Origin: Hyalangium gracile
GTDB taxonomy: Bacteria > Myxococcota > Myxococcia > Myxococcales > Myxococcaceae
Assembly: GCF_020103725.1 (NCBI RefSeq)
Contig: NZ_JAHXBG010000014.1
Location: 1-64,000 of the forward strand
Direction of reading: 5' to 3'
Length of the DNA stretch: 64,000 nucleotides
Both the position numbers and the translations under genes were made by a program. Positions 50,286 to 59,269 of the stretch are shown here, piece after piece. How positions within the stretch are numbered: position 1 is the first letter of the stretch; each line of letters opens with the position of its first letter. The notes under the pieces are model-generated. The model saw only the letters and a list, made by a program, of their open reading frames with translations. It did no database searches and was not told the origin of the DNA.

Positions 50286-52118
50286 TCAGGCGCCGGCCAC
50301 GGGCTCCCGAGGCAGCCGCACGGTGAAGGTGGTGCCGCGCTCCGCGGTGGACTCGAAGGTGACGGTGCCTCCGTGGGCCGTCACGATCTCCCGGACGATG
50401 TAGAGCCCCAGGCCCAGGCCTTCCCTCGCATGGGCCCGCGCCTGCTCCCCTCCCCGGAACGGCTTGAAGAGCTGGGCCTGCACCGCCTCGGGGATGGGCG
50501 CGCCCTCGTTGTGCACCTCGAACGTCACCGCGCCCTCCTCGCCCTGGCAGCTCACCCTCACGGGCGCCTCCGGCTGGCCGTGGCGCAGCGCATTGGTGAG
50601 CAGGTTGCCCATCACCTGCATCAGCCGCCCCGGATCCCACGCTCCCCTCGTGTCCCCCGTGACGGTGAGCTCCACCCGGGCCCGAGGCGAGGCCCCGCGC
50701 ACCTCGTCACAGACCTGCTCCGCCAGCGTGCCCAGCACCACGCGCTCGTACTGGAGCGGCAGGGGCTGACCGAACTGCACGCGGGTAAAGTCCAGCAGGG
50801 TGGCGACGAGCTTCTCGATCCGATCCGCGCTGCTGGCGATGCGCTGCAGGGGGCGCAGGTAGCCCTGCGGCAGTCCCTCCTGCTTGAGCAGCGTGACGGC
50901 GCTCAGGCTGATGGCGGAGATGGGGTTGCGGATGTCGTGCCCCACGATGCCCAGCAGCCGCTGCTGGAAGTCCTGGGTGCGCTTGCGCTCCGTCACATCC
51001 AGCGTCAGCCCCATGGCCCCTTCCACCACTCCCGCCGCGCTCCGGTGGGGAATGTAGTGGACCTCGAACCAGCGGCCCTCGCCCTCCTCCTCGGCGACGA
51101 ACTCCTCGCCGGCCAGCGCCCTGCGCACGTTGGTGACGACCCAGGACATGCCCTGGAACAGCTCGAAGAGCGACTGCCCCACGAAGGTGTCGGCCTTCAA
51201 GCCCGCCCGCTCCACCCCCTTGCCCTCCATCAGGGTGACGACGCCCCGCGCATCGATGGCCCAGAGGATGACGGGCAGGTGGCTCAGCACCGTGCGGAGC
51301 CGCTGCTGCGTCTCTCGCAGCGCCTGCTGCGCCTGGATGCGCTCGGTGATGTCGGTGGAGATGCCGCCCACGGCGTTGGGCCTCCCCTCGGCATCGTGGA
51401 GCGGGAACTTCAGGGAGATGTACGTATGCAGGCCGTCCGCCTGGGGAATCACCTCCTCCACCTGCAGGGGCCGGTTCTCCGCCAGCACGCGCCGGTCATT
51501 GCCCCGGGTGACGTCCGCTACCTCCTTCGGGAGGCGCTCGTAGTCCGTCCTGCCCAGGATGGCCTCCTTGGACAGGCCGAAGATGCTCTCCAGCCGGCGG
51601 TTGGCCACCAGGCAGCGCCCCTCCACGTCCGTCACGTAGATGGCGGCCGGGGCGTTGTCGATGATGGCCTGGAGCCGCTCCTCGCCCTCGCGCTGGCGGC
51701 CCTGGCTGTAGGCCACGTACTGCGTCACCGAGTCGGCGGTGGCGGCGGACACGCAGTCCGAGAGGATGCGCAGTTCCCGGAGTGAGGGCATCACCCCCTG
51801 CTCCTCGAGCAGCTCGAAGATGCAGTCGCGCAGCAGGCCGTACTCGCGGGTGAGCGCGTCCAGGTCGAAGCCCACCCGCAAGCGCTGGCGCCCATGCTGT
51901 TCCGCCGTGGCGTCGTGGGCGAAGACTCGCGCCGGAGGCCAGGCGTCGTCCCGGATGGCCTCGGTGACCGCCTCCAGGAAGTCGGGCAGGTGGTCCTCCA
52001 GCTCGCTCGAGGAGAGCCCTCGCGGCGCCAGCGTCTGCTCCACGCGCGCCTTGAAGCGCTCCACGAGCGCGTCTCTGTGGACCGACAGGAAGTCAGCCAG
52101 GGATGTCATCAGCCGCAT
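50286..52118 (-). CDS. PAS-domain sensor histidine kinase with RsbRD-type N-terminus
   Basis: A soluble 610-residue kinase. Residues 1-135 form a helical RsbRD-type sensor (FDLDALTREYGLLRDCIFEL), followed by two PAS domains (LQAIIDNAPAAIYVTDVEG and VLSHLPVILWAIDARGVV, each ending in a DITER/DVTER motif). The HisKA segment has phospho-acceptor His in IVGHDIRNPISAI, and the ATPase domain has NLLTNALRHG and REGLGLGLYIV. The catalytic motifs look intact. It begins 15 bp after the other kinase gene on the same strand, so the two may be co-expressed. No response regulator adjoins. Confidence 0.9.
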   Translation of the reverse strand: MRLMTSLADFLSVHRDALVERFKARVEQTLAPRGLSSSELEDHLPDFLEAVTEAIRDDAWPPARVFAHDATAEQHGRQRLRVGFDLDALTREYGLLRDCIFELLEEQGVMPSLRELRILSDCVSAATADSVTQYVAYSQGRQREGEERLQAIIDNAPAAIYVTDVEGRCLVANRRLESIFGLSKEAILGRTDYERLPKEVADVTRGNDRRVLAENRPLQVEEVIPQADGLHTYISLKFPLHDAEGRPNAVGGISTDITERIQAQQALRETQQRLRTVLSHLPVILWAIDARGVVTLMEGKGVERAGLKADTFVGQSLFELFQGMSWVVTNVRRALAGEEFVAEEEGEGRWFEVHYIPHRSAAGVVEGAMGLTLDVTERKRTQDFQQRLLGIVGHDIRNPISAISLSAVTLLKQEGLPQGYLRPLQRIASSADRIEKLVATLLDFTRVQFGQPLPLQYERVVLGTLAEQVCDEVRGASPRARVELTVTGDTRGAWDPGRLMQVMGNLLTNALRHGQPEAPVRVSCQGEEGAVTFEVHNEGAPIPEAVQAQLFKPFRGGEQARAHAREGLGLGLYIVREIVTAHGGTVTFESTAERGTTFTVRLPREPVAGA

Positions 52119-52133
52119 CGTCGGGAGCGTGCC

Positions 52134-54110
52134 TCACAGCCCTCCCTGAGTCCCGCTCGATCCACCCTGTGAGTCCGCCACGAAGACTCGCCTCGGCACC
52201 TCCGGCGCACCGGACGCCATGGCCGTCGGCTTGCTCGCCATCACGTCCGGCATCAGGGCCGGCAGGCTGATGCGGAAGGTGCTGCCCTTGCCCGGTGTGC
52301 TCCGGGCCGTAAGGCTGCCGCCGTACCCCTCGATGATGTTGCGGGAGGTGGACAGGCCCAGCCCCGTGCCCTGCCCCACGGGCCGGGTGGTGAAGAAGGG
52401 CTCGAAGATGCGCTGGAGCACCTCCGGAGGCATCCCCGTGCCCGTGTCGCTCACCTCGATCACCACGAAGCCGACCGTCCCCGAGCGGTTCGTCCCCATG
52501 GACGTGGTGATGCGGACCTCGTTCTCGTGGGCGTGCCCCTCCGGCATGGCCTGCGCCGCGTTGACGAGCAGGTTGATGAAGACCTGGACCAGCCGGGCCT
52601 CGTTGGCCAGCACCGCGGCCGTCTGCTGGAAGTCACAGGTGACGCGCGCCCGATGCCGCAGCGTGTTGGAGACGATCTTCAGGGCCGTCTCGATGACGGG
52701 GCGGATCGACAGCGCCTGCTTCTCCTCCTGATGATCGGAGCGGGCGAAGGCGCGCAGCTCCTTGACGATCCGGCCCACGCGCTCGGCCCCATCCTGCGCC
52801 TCCTCGAGCGCCTGGGAGACCTCCTGGAGCCGCGCTGTCACCTCGAGAGGCAGGGGCTGCGCGGGCGCGCTCTCCGCCGTGCCGCTCAGCTCCGCGAGCG
52901 TCTCGCGGGCGAAGGTGATGTTGGCCCCCACGTAGGACAGCGGATTGTTGATCTCGTGCCCCACCCCGGCGGCGAGCTGACCGATGGCGGCCATCTTCTC
53001 CGAGTGCGAGAGCTGGAGCTGCGTCTCCCTCAGCTTCTCCACCATCACGTTGAAGTCATGGGAGAGCTGGCCCAGCTCGTCCTTGCGCTTCACGGGGAGC
53101 TCGCACTCCAGGTCCCCCTCCGCCACCCGAGCCGTCATCTCCCCGAGCATCGCGATGGGCTTCATGAAGCTGTTGACGAGCCTCCAGACGATGAACCCCA
53201 GGAATGGCAGCAGCAGCAGGCAGCTGAAGGCGATCATCGTCAGCGTGCTGTAGAACGCCCCGATGTCCAGCGTCTCCGAGGGCACGAGGAGCACGGCCCG
53301 GACAGGCACCTCGGGCTGACTCGCGAGCAGCGGGACGACATACAGGTAGCTGGAAACCACGGACTCGCCCACCGCCAGCGGCTGGCTGCCAGCCAGGTAG
53401 CCCCGGTAGCCAGGCACGCCCACCCGGTACTTGCCGAAGTGGCCGGCCTCGGCCCACAGCCGCTCGGCGGGCACCGCCCCGAGATCGGGCGTGAGGCGCT
53501 GGCCCTTGGAGTCCAGGAAGGTGCTGACCAGCGTCCCCTGCCGGTCGATGAGCACCACCTCCGCCCCGCCCGCGGAGTAGTAGGCATCCGCGTAGGCCTC
53601 GTTGGCCGGGGCGCCCAGGACGAGCCAGCCCTCGAACCTCTCCCCCGCCATCACCGGCGCCGTCACCGCGAACACCGGGACGCGGCCACACATCAGCACC
53701 CGCCGCACGGGCTTGACGGTGGAGTCGGGCCTGCCGCGCACTCCCGTCAGGATGCAGGAGGGGTGGCTGGTGGCGATCACCGCGCCGTCCTCGCCCACCA
53801 CGGCCCAGAAGTCCTCCTCCTGGAGCCCTCCGAGCACCTCCAGCTGCGACTGCAGCTCCAGCAGGTGCCGGGTCGAGATGGCCTCCTGGACGGCGGGCAC
53901 GCGCGCCAGGAGCCGGGCCTGCGCATCCAGCCGCTCGAAGAGCTGCCGGTGGAAGGAGCCGATGGCGTTGCGGTAGATGCCGTCCAGCCACTCGTAGGCG
54001 CCTCTCGAGGCGCCATAGAAGCTGATCCGGGAGCTGGCCAGGGTGATGATGGCCATGCCGACGAACACCACCCCCAGCATGCTTGCGAGCCACCGTGCCT
54101 TGAGCGACAT
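52134..54110 (-). CDS. Transmembrane sensor histidine kinase, dCache-HAMP type
   Basis: A 658-residue kinase. The first membrane helix is ASMLGVVFVGMAIITLAS, followed by a periplasmic domain of about 240 residues resembling dCache (FWAVVGEDGAVIATSH, EVVLIDRQGTLVSTFLD). The second helix is IAFSCLLLLPFLGFIVW, then a HAMP domain (KPIAMLGEMTARVAEGDL). The HisKA has His in AAGVGHEINNPLSYV; the ATPase has NLLVNAAQAMPEG, VSDTGTGMPP and GQGTGLGLSTSRNII. All motifs look active. The start at ATG 54110 is preferred over a GTG at 54128. The ligand and cognate regulator are unknown. Confidence 0.9.
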   Translation of the reverse strand: MSLKARWLASMLGVVFVGMAIITLASSRISFYGASRGAYEWLDGIYRNAIGSFHRQLFERLDAQARLLARVPAVQEAISTRHLLELQSQLEVLGGLQEEDFWAVVGEDGAVIATSHPSCILTGVRGRPDSTVKPVRRVLMCGRVPVFAVTAPVMAGERFEGWLVLGAPANEAYADAYYSAGGAEVVLIDRQGTLVSTFLDSKGQRLTPDLGAVPAERLWAEAGHFGKYRVGVPGYRGYLAGSQPLAVGESVVSSYLYVVPLLASQPEVPVRAVLLVPSETLDIGAFYSTLTMIAFSCLLLLPFLGFIVWRLVNSFMKPIAMLGEMTARVAEGDLECELPVKRKDELGQLSHDFNVMVEKLRETQLQLSHSEKMAAIGQLAAGVGHEINNPLSYVGANITFARETLAELSGTAESAPAQPLPLEVTARLQEVSQALEEAQDGAERVGRIVKELRAFARSDHQEEKQALSIRPVIETALKIVSNTLRHRARVTCDFQQTAAVLANEARLVQVFINLLVNAAQAMPEGHAHENEVRITTSMGTNRSGTVGFVVIEVSDTGTGMPPEVLQRIFEPFFTTRPVGQGTGLGLSTSRNIIEGYGGSLTARSTPGKGSTFRISLPALMPDVMASKPTAMASGAPEVPRRVFVADSQGGSSGTQGGL

Positions 54111-54261
54111 GCTCGAGTCTCGTTTCACGGCCCAGACACCGGCCCGTCAGTCACGAGCTCGATTCTAGGGTTCCTCCCTGTCCCGGGAATACAGGAGATG
54201 ACGGACGATGATGTTTCACGCGTCCACACGGGGGGGAGGAGGGCGTGAAGGGGACGACACT

Positions 54262-56085
54262 TCACACCGAGGTCATCCTCATCACCTCGTCAAACGTGGT
54301 AAGGCCCTGGGCCAGCTTGCGCACCCCGGCTTCACGCAGTGTGCGCATTCCCGCACGGCGGGCGGCCTCCACCAGCTCGTGATGAGGGGCCTGCTGGGTG
54401 ATGAGCTCCTTGAGCTCCTGCCCGATGCTGACGATCTCGAACACGCCGGTGCGGCCGAAGTAGCCCGTGCCGCGGCAGCGCACGCACCCGGTGCCCTTGC
54501 GCAGCTTCACCCCGCCAGGCAGCAGCGGGATGGGCACCATCAGCGCCGTGAGCTCGTCCGGGGTGAGCGAGGCCTCCTGCGCGCAGTGCACGCAGATGCG
54601 CCGCAGCAGGCGCTGGGCCATCAGCCCCACCAGGCTCTGCGAGAGCAGGAAGGGCGGCACGCTCAGGTCCTTCATGCGGGCCACCGCGCCGATGGCATCG
54701 TTGGTGTGCAGCGTGGAGAGCACCAGGTGGCCGGTGAGCGCGGACTGGATGGCGTTCTCCGCCGTCTCCGAGTCGCGGATCTCGCCCACCATGATGACGT
54801 CCGGGTCCTGGCGCAGGATGTGGCGCAGCGCCCCGGCGAAGTCCAGCCCCACCTTGGGCTGCACCTGCACCTGGTTGAAGCCCTCCCACACCATCTCGAT
54901 CGGATCCTCGATGGTGGTGACGTTCACGTCCGGGCCGGCCACCGCCTTGAGCGCCGAGTACAGCGTCGTCGTCTTGCCGCTGCCCGTGGGGCCCGTCACC
55001 AGGATGAGCCCGTGCGGCTGGTCGATCCAGGACTCGAAGGCGTCCTTCTCGTCTGGCTCGAAGCCCAGCTGGGCGATGTCCTGCACCAGCGTGTCCGGAT
55101 CGAAGATACGGATGACCACCTTCTCGCCGAAGGCGGTGGGCAGGGTGGACACACGCAGCTCCACCTCGCGGCTCTCGCGCTCCGTCTTGATGCGCCCGTC
55201 CTGCGGCTTGCGCTTCTCGGAGATGTCCATGCGCGAGAGCATCTTCACGCGCGAGACGATGGGCGGGTGCACACCGGCCGGCAGCGTGTAGACGGTGTGC
55301 AGCACGCCATCGATGCGCAGGCGCACGTGGGACTGGGCGCGCTTGGGCTCGATGTGGATGTCCGAGGCGCGGTTGTCGAAGGCGTAGCGCAGCAGGTAGT
55401 CCACCGCCTGCACCACGGGCTTGTCCGCGGCATCCAGCTCCTGGGTGCCGCTGAGCGACACCAATTGCTCGAAGTTGGTGAGCTGCGGCGAGGCGGCGAA
55501 GTCGTCCGCGGCCCGGGCCAGCGTCTTCTTGAAGCCGTAGATCTCCGCGATGGACTTGAGGATGTCCGACTTGGCCGACAGCACCGGCTCGATGGGCAGG
55601 CCCGCCAGCCGGTAGAGGTTCTCGAACAGCTCGCGATCGAACGGGTTGGCCACCGCCACCACGAGCCGCCCCTGCTGCGTGCGCTCCAGCGGCAGCAGCG
55701 CGTGCTTCAGCGCGAAGGGGCGGGACACGGTGCGCGTGGCCAGCGCCATGTCCAGCTTGAGCGGGTCGATCTTCCGGTACGGCATACCGGCGGCGCGCGC
55801 GGCGGCCTCCGTCACCCGGTCCTCGTCGAGCACGCCCCGGTTCTCCGGCATCGGCACCTGGAAGGCCGCGACGATCTCCACCGGCGACACGTCATAACGT
55901 GCCGCCTCCTTGGAGCCGGCCTGGGACTTCGCCTTGAGGACGCGCGCGCGAGCGGCCGGCTCGCGCGCCAGGATCTCCTGGGCCTGCTGCGGGTTGAGCA
56001 GGCCCTGGGCCACCAGGGCCTCGAGCACGAAGGTGGTGCTGAAGTCCGACTGGCTCCGGGTGACGTTGCTTACGGGCGCTGCCAA
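54262..56085 (-). CDS. GspE/PilB-family secretion or assembly ATPase
   Basis: A 607-residue AAA-type secretion ATPase. The N-terminal region matches T2SSE-type domains (FVLEALVAQGLLNPQQAQEI, AAFQVPMPENRGV). The ATPase half has ASDIHIEP, Walker A GPTGSGKTTT, the Asp box IEDPIE, Walker B-like DPDVIMVGEIRDSETAE and THTNDA-like STLHTNDA. A zinc-binding tetracysteine motif is made of CVHC and CVRCRGTGYFGRTGVFE. I place the start at a TTG (56085) because GGAGG lies eight bases before it and the open frame upstream is not conserved. The start overlaps the protease gene by 16 bases. It may power type II secretion or a type IV pilus; context favours secretion. Confidence 0.85.
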   Translation of the reverse strand: MAAPVSNVTRSQSDFSTTFVLEALVAQGLLNPQQAQEILAREPAARARVLKAKSQAGSKEAARYDVSPVEIVAAFQVPMPENRGVLDEDRVTEAAARAAGMPYRKIDPLKLDMALATRTVSRPFALKHALLPLERTQQGRLVVAVANPFDRELFENLYRLAGLPIEPVLSAKSDILKSIAEIYGFKKTLARAADDFAASPQLTNFEQLVSLSGTQELDAADKPVVQAVDYLLRYAFDNRASDIHIEPKRAQSHVRLRIDGVLHTVYTLPAGVHPPIVSRVKMLSRMDISEKRKPQDGRIKTERESREVELRVSTLPTAFGEKVVIRIFDPDTLVQDIAQLGFEPDEKDAFESWIDQPHGLILVTGPTGSGKTTTLYSALKAVAGPDVNVTTIEDPIEMVWEGFNQVQVQPKVGLDFAGALRHILRQDPDVIMVGEIRDSETAENAIQSALTGHLVLSTLHTNDAIGAVARMKDLSVPPFLLSQSLVGLMAQRLLRRICVHCAQEASLTPDELTALMVPIPLLPGGVKLRKGTGCVRCRGTGYFGRTGVFEIVSIGQELKELITQQAPHHELVEAARRAGMRTLREAGVRKLAQGLTTFDEVMRMTSV

Positions 56086-57881
56086 GTGTCCCGCCTCCGG
56101 GAGAAGAAGACCAACGCGAGCACGCCGAAGAGCACCAGGGCCGTGGCCGGCGCCTGGCCGCAGCCGCACCCGCTCGGCTCACCGTTACCGCCTCCGCCGC
56201 TGCCACCGTCGGTGGGAGGAGGAGGAGGCGGCGGCGGGGTGCCGCCATCGTTGCAGAGCGAGCAACCCCCGTCCGGACGGTTCAGGGGATCCTCGCAGCG
56301 ACCGCCGTAGCACTCGGTGCCGCTGGGGCAGTCCGCGCGGTTGCGGCAGGCCGGCGTGCACGAGTAGGTCTCCCCCACCGGGTTGCACTGGAGCGGCGAG
56401 GAGCAGGTGCCGGCGGCGCAGTTCTTCATGCACACGCTCTGGGCGCCCACCCGCTTGCAGGAGCTGCCCGGCGGGCAGCCGCACTGAGCCGTGGTGCACG
56501 GCTCCGCGCAGACGCCCTGCGGGTGGTCATTGAGGAAGAGGCAGATCTGCCCCGTGCCGCACTGCGAGGCGTTGGAGCAGGGCTCGCCCACCGCGCCTCC
56601 GGCCGGCCGCTTCTCGACGCAGACGCGATCGCACACGCGGCAGGTGAAGGCGGAGGAGCTGGGCTCATTGCAGTCCGCGTCCGAGTAGCAGCTGGGGACG
56701 CAGACGTTGCCCTCGGGGAGCGGGGAGCAGGTGTAGCCATCGCGGCAGTCACCCGAGCCCGGACGGCAGGGTTTGAAGCACCGGTCCGAGGCCCCCAGCT
56801 CCACGCACACCGAGCCCGCGGGGCACGAGGAGGCCGAGGGGCCGGCGACGCACTCCTCCTGGCAGTAGCCCCCCACCCAGGCCGTCCCGCCCGAGGGCAG
56901 CGCCACGGGCCCCTGGCAGAGGGAGCGCGGCGAGCCGCAGTCCACGCCCGCGTCGATGGTGCTGTCGCAGGGCTTGCCCACCTGGGTGATGGCCTCGCCG
57001 GGCACCGCCAGACAGGCCTTGGTGAAGCCGGAGATCAGGGTGGAGTCCCGGCACACGAAGGGGCTGGGGCACTCGCCGTTGGTGATGCCGGCGCAGCCCT
57101 TCGAGCAGTAGTCGTAGAGCTTGATGCCGTTCGCGTTCCGGAAGGGGATGCAGCTCAGCCCTCCCGTGCAGGGATCACTCGCCGAGCAGGGCGAGCCAAC
57201 CGCGCCATTCTCCGGGTAGTAGGTGCACAACTGCTCCACGTCCGACGGGTCCAACACGCGCCGGCTGCCGCCCACCGGGAAGTTGGTGTCCATCACCGCC
57301 GTGTCGGGGAAGTAGGCATCCCCGAGGCCCAGGCAGTGGCCCACCTCGTGGGTGAGCACCGTCTGGAGATCGCGCAGCTTCTCGCGCTCCGGTGTGTCCG
57401 GCAGCGTGGTCCAGCTGACGTTCACCGCGTTCACGAAGATGTCGCACTGGTAGAGGTAGCCGGCGTACGTGAGCGGGATGGTGCCCGCCAGCGCCTGCCC
57501 GGACTCGAGCGCCAGCTTGAAGTACGGATCGGCCGGGTTGGTGACCCAGACGGTGCTCACATTGAAGGCGTCGTAGGGGTTGCCCACGTTGCTGGGATCG
57601 ATCGCGGAGTTGGTGTTGGTCCGCCCCGCGTACACGAAGTCCGGGTACGCGCAGCTCTGGTCCTCCCACGTCTGGAACGCCGCGTTGGTGGCCTTCTCCA
57701 CCTCCGAGATGGCGATGCCCGCCGGGGCGTTCGAGCGCCCATCCAGGTAGTAGCGGAACGGGTAGTCCCGCGTGTTGAGCATCTTGAAGCCCAGGTACGT
57801 GTAGTTGTTGCTCTGCGCGGAGGCCGTGGCACCGAGCACCATCAGCACGAGCCCCGCGGTCCACTGCATGCTGCGGTTCAT
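56070..57881 (-). CDS. Secreted metalloprotease with Cys-rich repeats and MYXO-CTERM (paralog C)
   Basis: A 603-residue exported protein with signal LVLMVLGATASAQ. The catalytic domain is related to the paralogs at 17343 and 18254: FQTWEDQSCAYPDFV, DIFVNAVNVSWTTLP, and zinc motif THEVGHCLGLGDAYFP. Here the third metal ligand is Asp (HExxHxxGxxD), as in snapalysin-like enzymes. The next 330 residues contain many Cys pairs (for instance GSPCSASDPCTGGLSCIPF, SCYSDADCNEP, CSNASQCGTGQICLF), then a Pro/Gly linker and the MYXO-CTERM tail GCGCGQAPATALVLFGVLAL followed by Arg residues. It overlaps the companion gene (4 bases) upstream and the ATPase gene (16 bases) downstream. A role as surface or matrix protease is inferred. 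Confidence 0.82.
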   Translation of the reverse strand: MNRSMQWTAGLVLMVLGATASAQSNNYTYLGFKMLNTRDYPFRYYLDGRSNAPAGIAISEVEKATNAAFQTWEDQSCAYPDFVYAGRTNTNSAIDPSNVGNPYDAFNVSTVWVTNPADPYFKLALESGQALAGTIPLTYAGYLYQCDIFVNAVNVSWTTLPDTPEREKLRDLQTVLTHEVGHCLGLGDAYFPDTAVMDTNFPVGGSRRVLDPSDVEQLCTYYPENGAVGSPCSASDPCTGGLSCIPFRNANGIKLYDYCSKGCAGITNGECPSPFVCRDSTLISGFTKACLAVPGEAITQVGKPCDSTIDAGVDCGSPRSLCQGPVALPSGGTAWVGGYCQEECVAGPSASSCPAGSVCVELGASDRCFKPCRPGSGDCRDGYTCSPLPEGNVCVPSCYSDADCNEPSSSAFTCRVCDRVCVEKRPAGGAVGEPCSNASQCGTGQICLFLNDHPQGVCAEPCTTAQCGCPPGSSCKRVGAQSVCMKNCAAGTCSSPLQCNPVGETYSCTPACRNRADCPSGTECYGGRCEDPLNRPDGGCSLCNDGGTPPPPPPPPTDGGSGGGGNGEPSGCGCGQAPATALVLFGVLALVFFSRRRDTWQRP

Positions 57882-58420
57882 CGCTTGCCCCTCTCCTGCT
57901 GCGCCGGGGGCGGAGTCGCCCGCCGGATCTCCTCGAGGACTTCATCGAGCGGCCGCCGGACCGGTCCGCCCTTCACCTGGTGGGGCAGCTGCACCTCGCG
58001 CCGCCCGTCTGCTCCGGTCGTCACCGTCTGCTTCCCCGCGCCCTGCCCGACCAGGACACACTTGTCCGCCGCCTTCGCGTCCGGGCACCGCAGGAACATG
58101 AGCGCCGTCTCTCCCACCGTGAGCGTCGCATCCCCCGCCAGGCGGGACTCCCACTGCCCGCTGCGCCCGCCGAGCTGCACCACTTCTAGCGCGCGGGGCC
58201 CCTTGCCACGGTACTCCTCCAGCACCTCCAGCCGGGAGACGGTGGTCATCTGTCTGACGTCGCCTCCGGGCACATTGACACGCTGGTCCGCGATGCGCGC
58301 AAGGACGACGCGATCGGCGGCGAGGGTGAGCTGGGAGAGCGTCTGTCGAGGCAGGGAGCCCCAGGCGAGCGCGGGCACACAGAGCGCGAGCAGGAGCCCC
58401 AGGAGGCGGAGGGAATTCAT
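57878..58420 (-). CDS. Exported companion protein of matrixin module (copy 2)
   Basis: A 180-residue protein with signal peptide LRLLGLLLALCVPALAWGS. The mature part contains LPRQTLSQLTLAADRVVLAR, SRLEVLEEYRGKGPRALEVV, GGRSGQWESRLAG, LTVGETALMFLRCP and a C-terminal helix PLDEVLEEIRRA, and it aligns by eye with the companion at 19147. Like that gene, it precedes a matrixin-type protease with a four-base overlap. It starts 12 bp after the hemD stop, so it can be read from the heme operon. The ATG at 58420 is preferred to a GTG at 58429. Confidence 0.75.
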   Translation of the reverse strand: MNSLRLLGLLLALCVPALAWGSLPRQTLSQLTLAADRVVLARIADQRVNVPGGDVRQMTTVSRLEVLEEYRGKGPRALEVVQLGGRSGQWESRLAGDATLTVGETALMFLRCPDAKAADKCVLVGQGAGKQTVTTGADGRREVQLPHQVKGGPVRRPLDEVLEEIRRATPPPAQQERGKR

Positions 58421-58432
58421 CGGGGGCACAGC

Positions 58433-59194
58433 TTACCCGTGAATCGCTCGAATCGCGGCGTCCACGAGCCCTTCGGGGGTGGGACGTTCGGCCACCGCCG
58501 CTACCTCGATGCCCAGTCGAGCCAGCGCGCCGGCGGTGGTGGGGCCGATGGCCACCACGCGGGACTGCCCCAGCCGCTCGCGGCCCGCGGACTCCAGGAA
58601 GACTTCAGCGGTACGCGGCGAGGCGAAGAGCACCACGTCTGGCGGTGAAGTCCGCAGCAGCTCCCGAGCCTCCGCCGACAGCTCGGCGGGAGAGGTGCGA
58701 TAGGCCGTCACCCGGGTGACGCGCACGCCCTGCTCGCGCAGCGCCAGCTCCAGCTCTCGGCGGCCCTCCTCGGCGGCGGGCAGGAGCACCTCGTCGTCCG
58801 GGTGCAGCTCGGGGCGGAGCACCTCGTAGAGCCCCAGGCCGGTGGACTCGGCGGGCTCGGCGACCACCTTGAGGCCATAGCCCTCGGCGGTCCGCGCCGT
58901 GCGAGGCCCCACCGCGGCCACGCGGACATGGCTCAGGTGCTCCACCGTCCCGGCCTCCCGGAGCGCCTCCATGAGCGCCTCCACGGCCGAGGGGCTGGCG
59001 AACACCACCCACCGGTAGCGCTGGATGGACTCCGCCGCGGCCGCCAGGGGCCGGGGATCCTCCGGGGGCTGCAGTTCCAGCAGCGGGAGGCTGAGCACCT
59101 CCGCGCCCTCGTCCTCCAGGAGGAAGCACAGCTCCTCCACCCGCTCCTTCGGGCGGGTCACCAGCACACGCTTGCCTTCGAGTCGCTTTTCCAC
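58433..59194 (-). CDS. hemD: Uroporphyrinogen-III synthase
   Basis: A 253-residue two-domain HemD. It opens EKRLEGKRVLVTRPKERVEE, typical of the family, and continues with LPLLELQPPEDP, YRWVVFASPSAVEALMEAL and RVAAVGPRTARTAEGYGLKV; the second domain has VTAYRTSP and LFASPRTAEVFLESAG. The enzyme cyclises hydroxymethylbilane to uroporphyrinogen III. HemD is a poorly conserved family, so genomic position next to hemC supports the call. It starts with a GTG and follows hemC by 75 bp. Confidence 0.88.
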   Translation of the reverse strand: MEKRLEGKRVLVTRPKERVEELCFLLEDEGAEVLSLPLLELQPPEDPRPLAAAAESIQRYRWVVFASPSAVEALMEALREAGTVEHLSHVRVAAVGPRTARTAEGYGLKVVAEPAESTGLGLYEVLRPELHPDDEVLLPAAEEGRRELELALREQGVRVTRVTAYRTSPAELSAEARELLRTSPPDVVLFASPRTAEVFLESAGRERLGQSRVVAIGPTTAGALARLGIEVAAVAERPTPEGLVDAAIRAIHG

Positions 59195-59269
59195 GGGCGC
59201 GGACTCTAGTCCAGTTCTACGCGCCGCGTCCCACCCATGAGGTATGGCGCGCGCGGGGGAACGTCCGCC

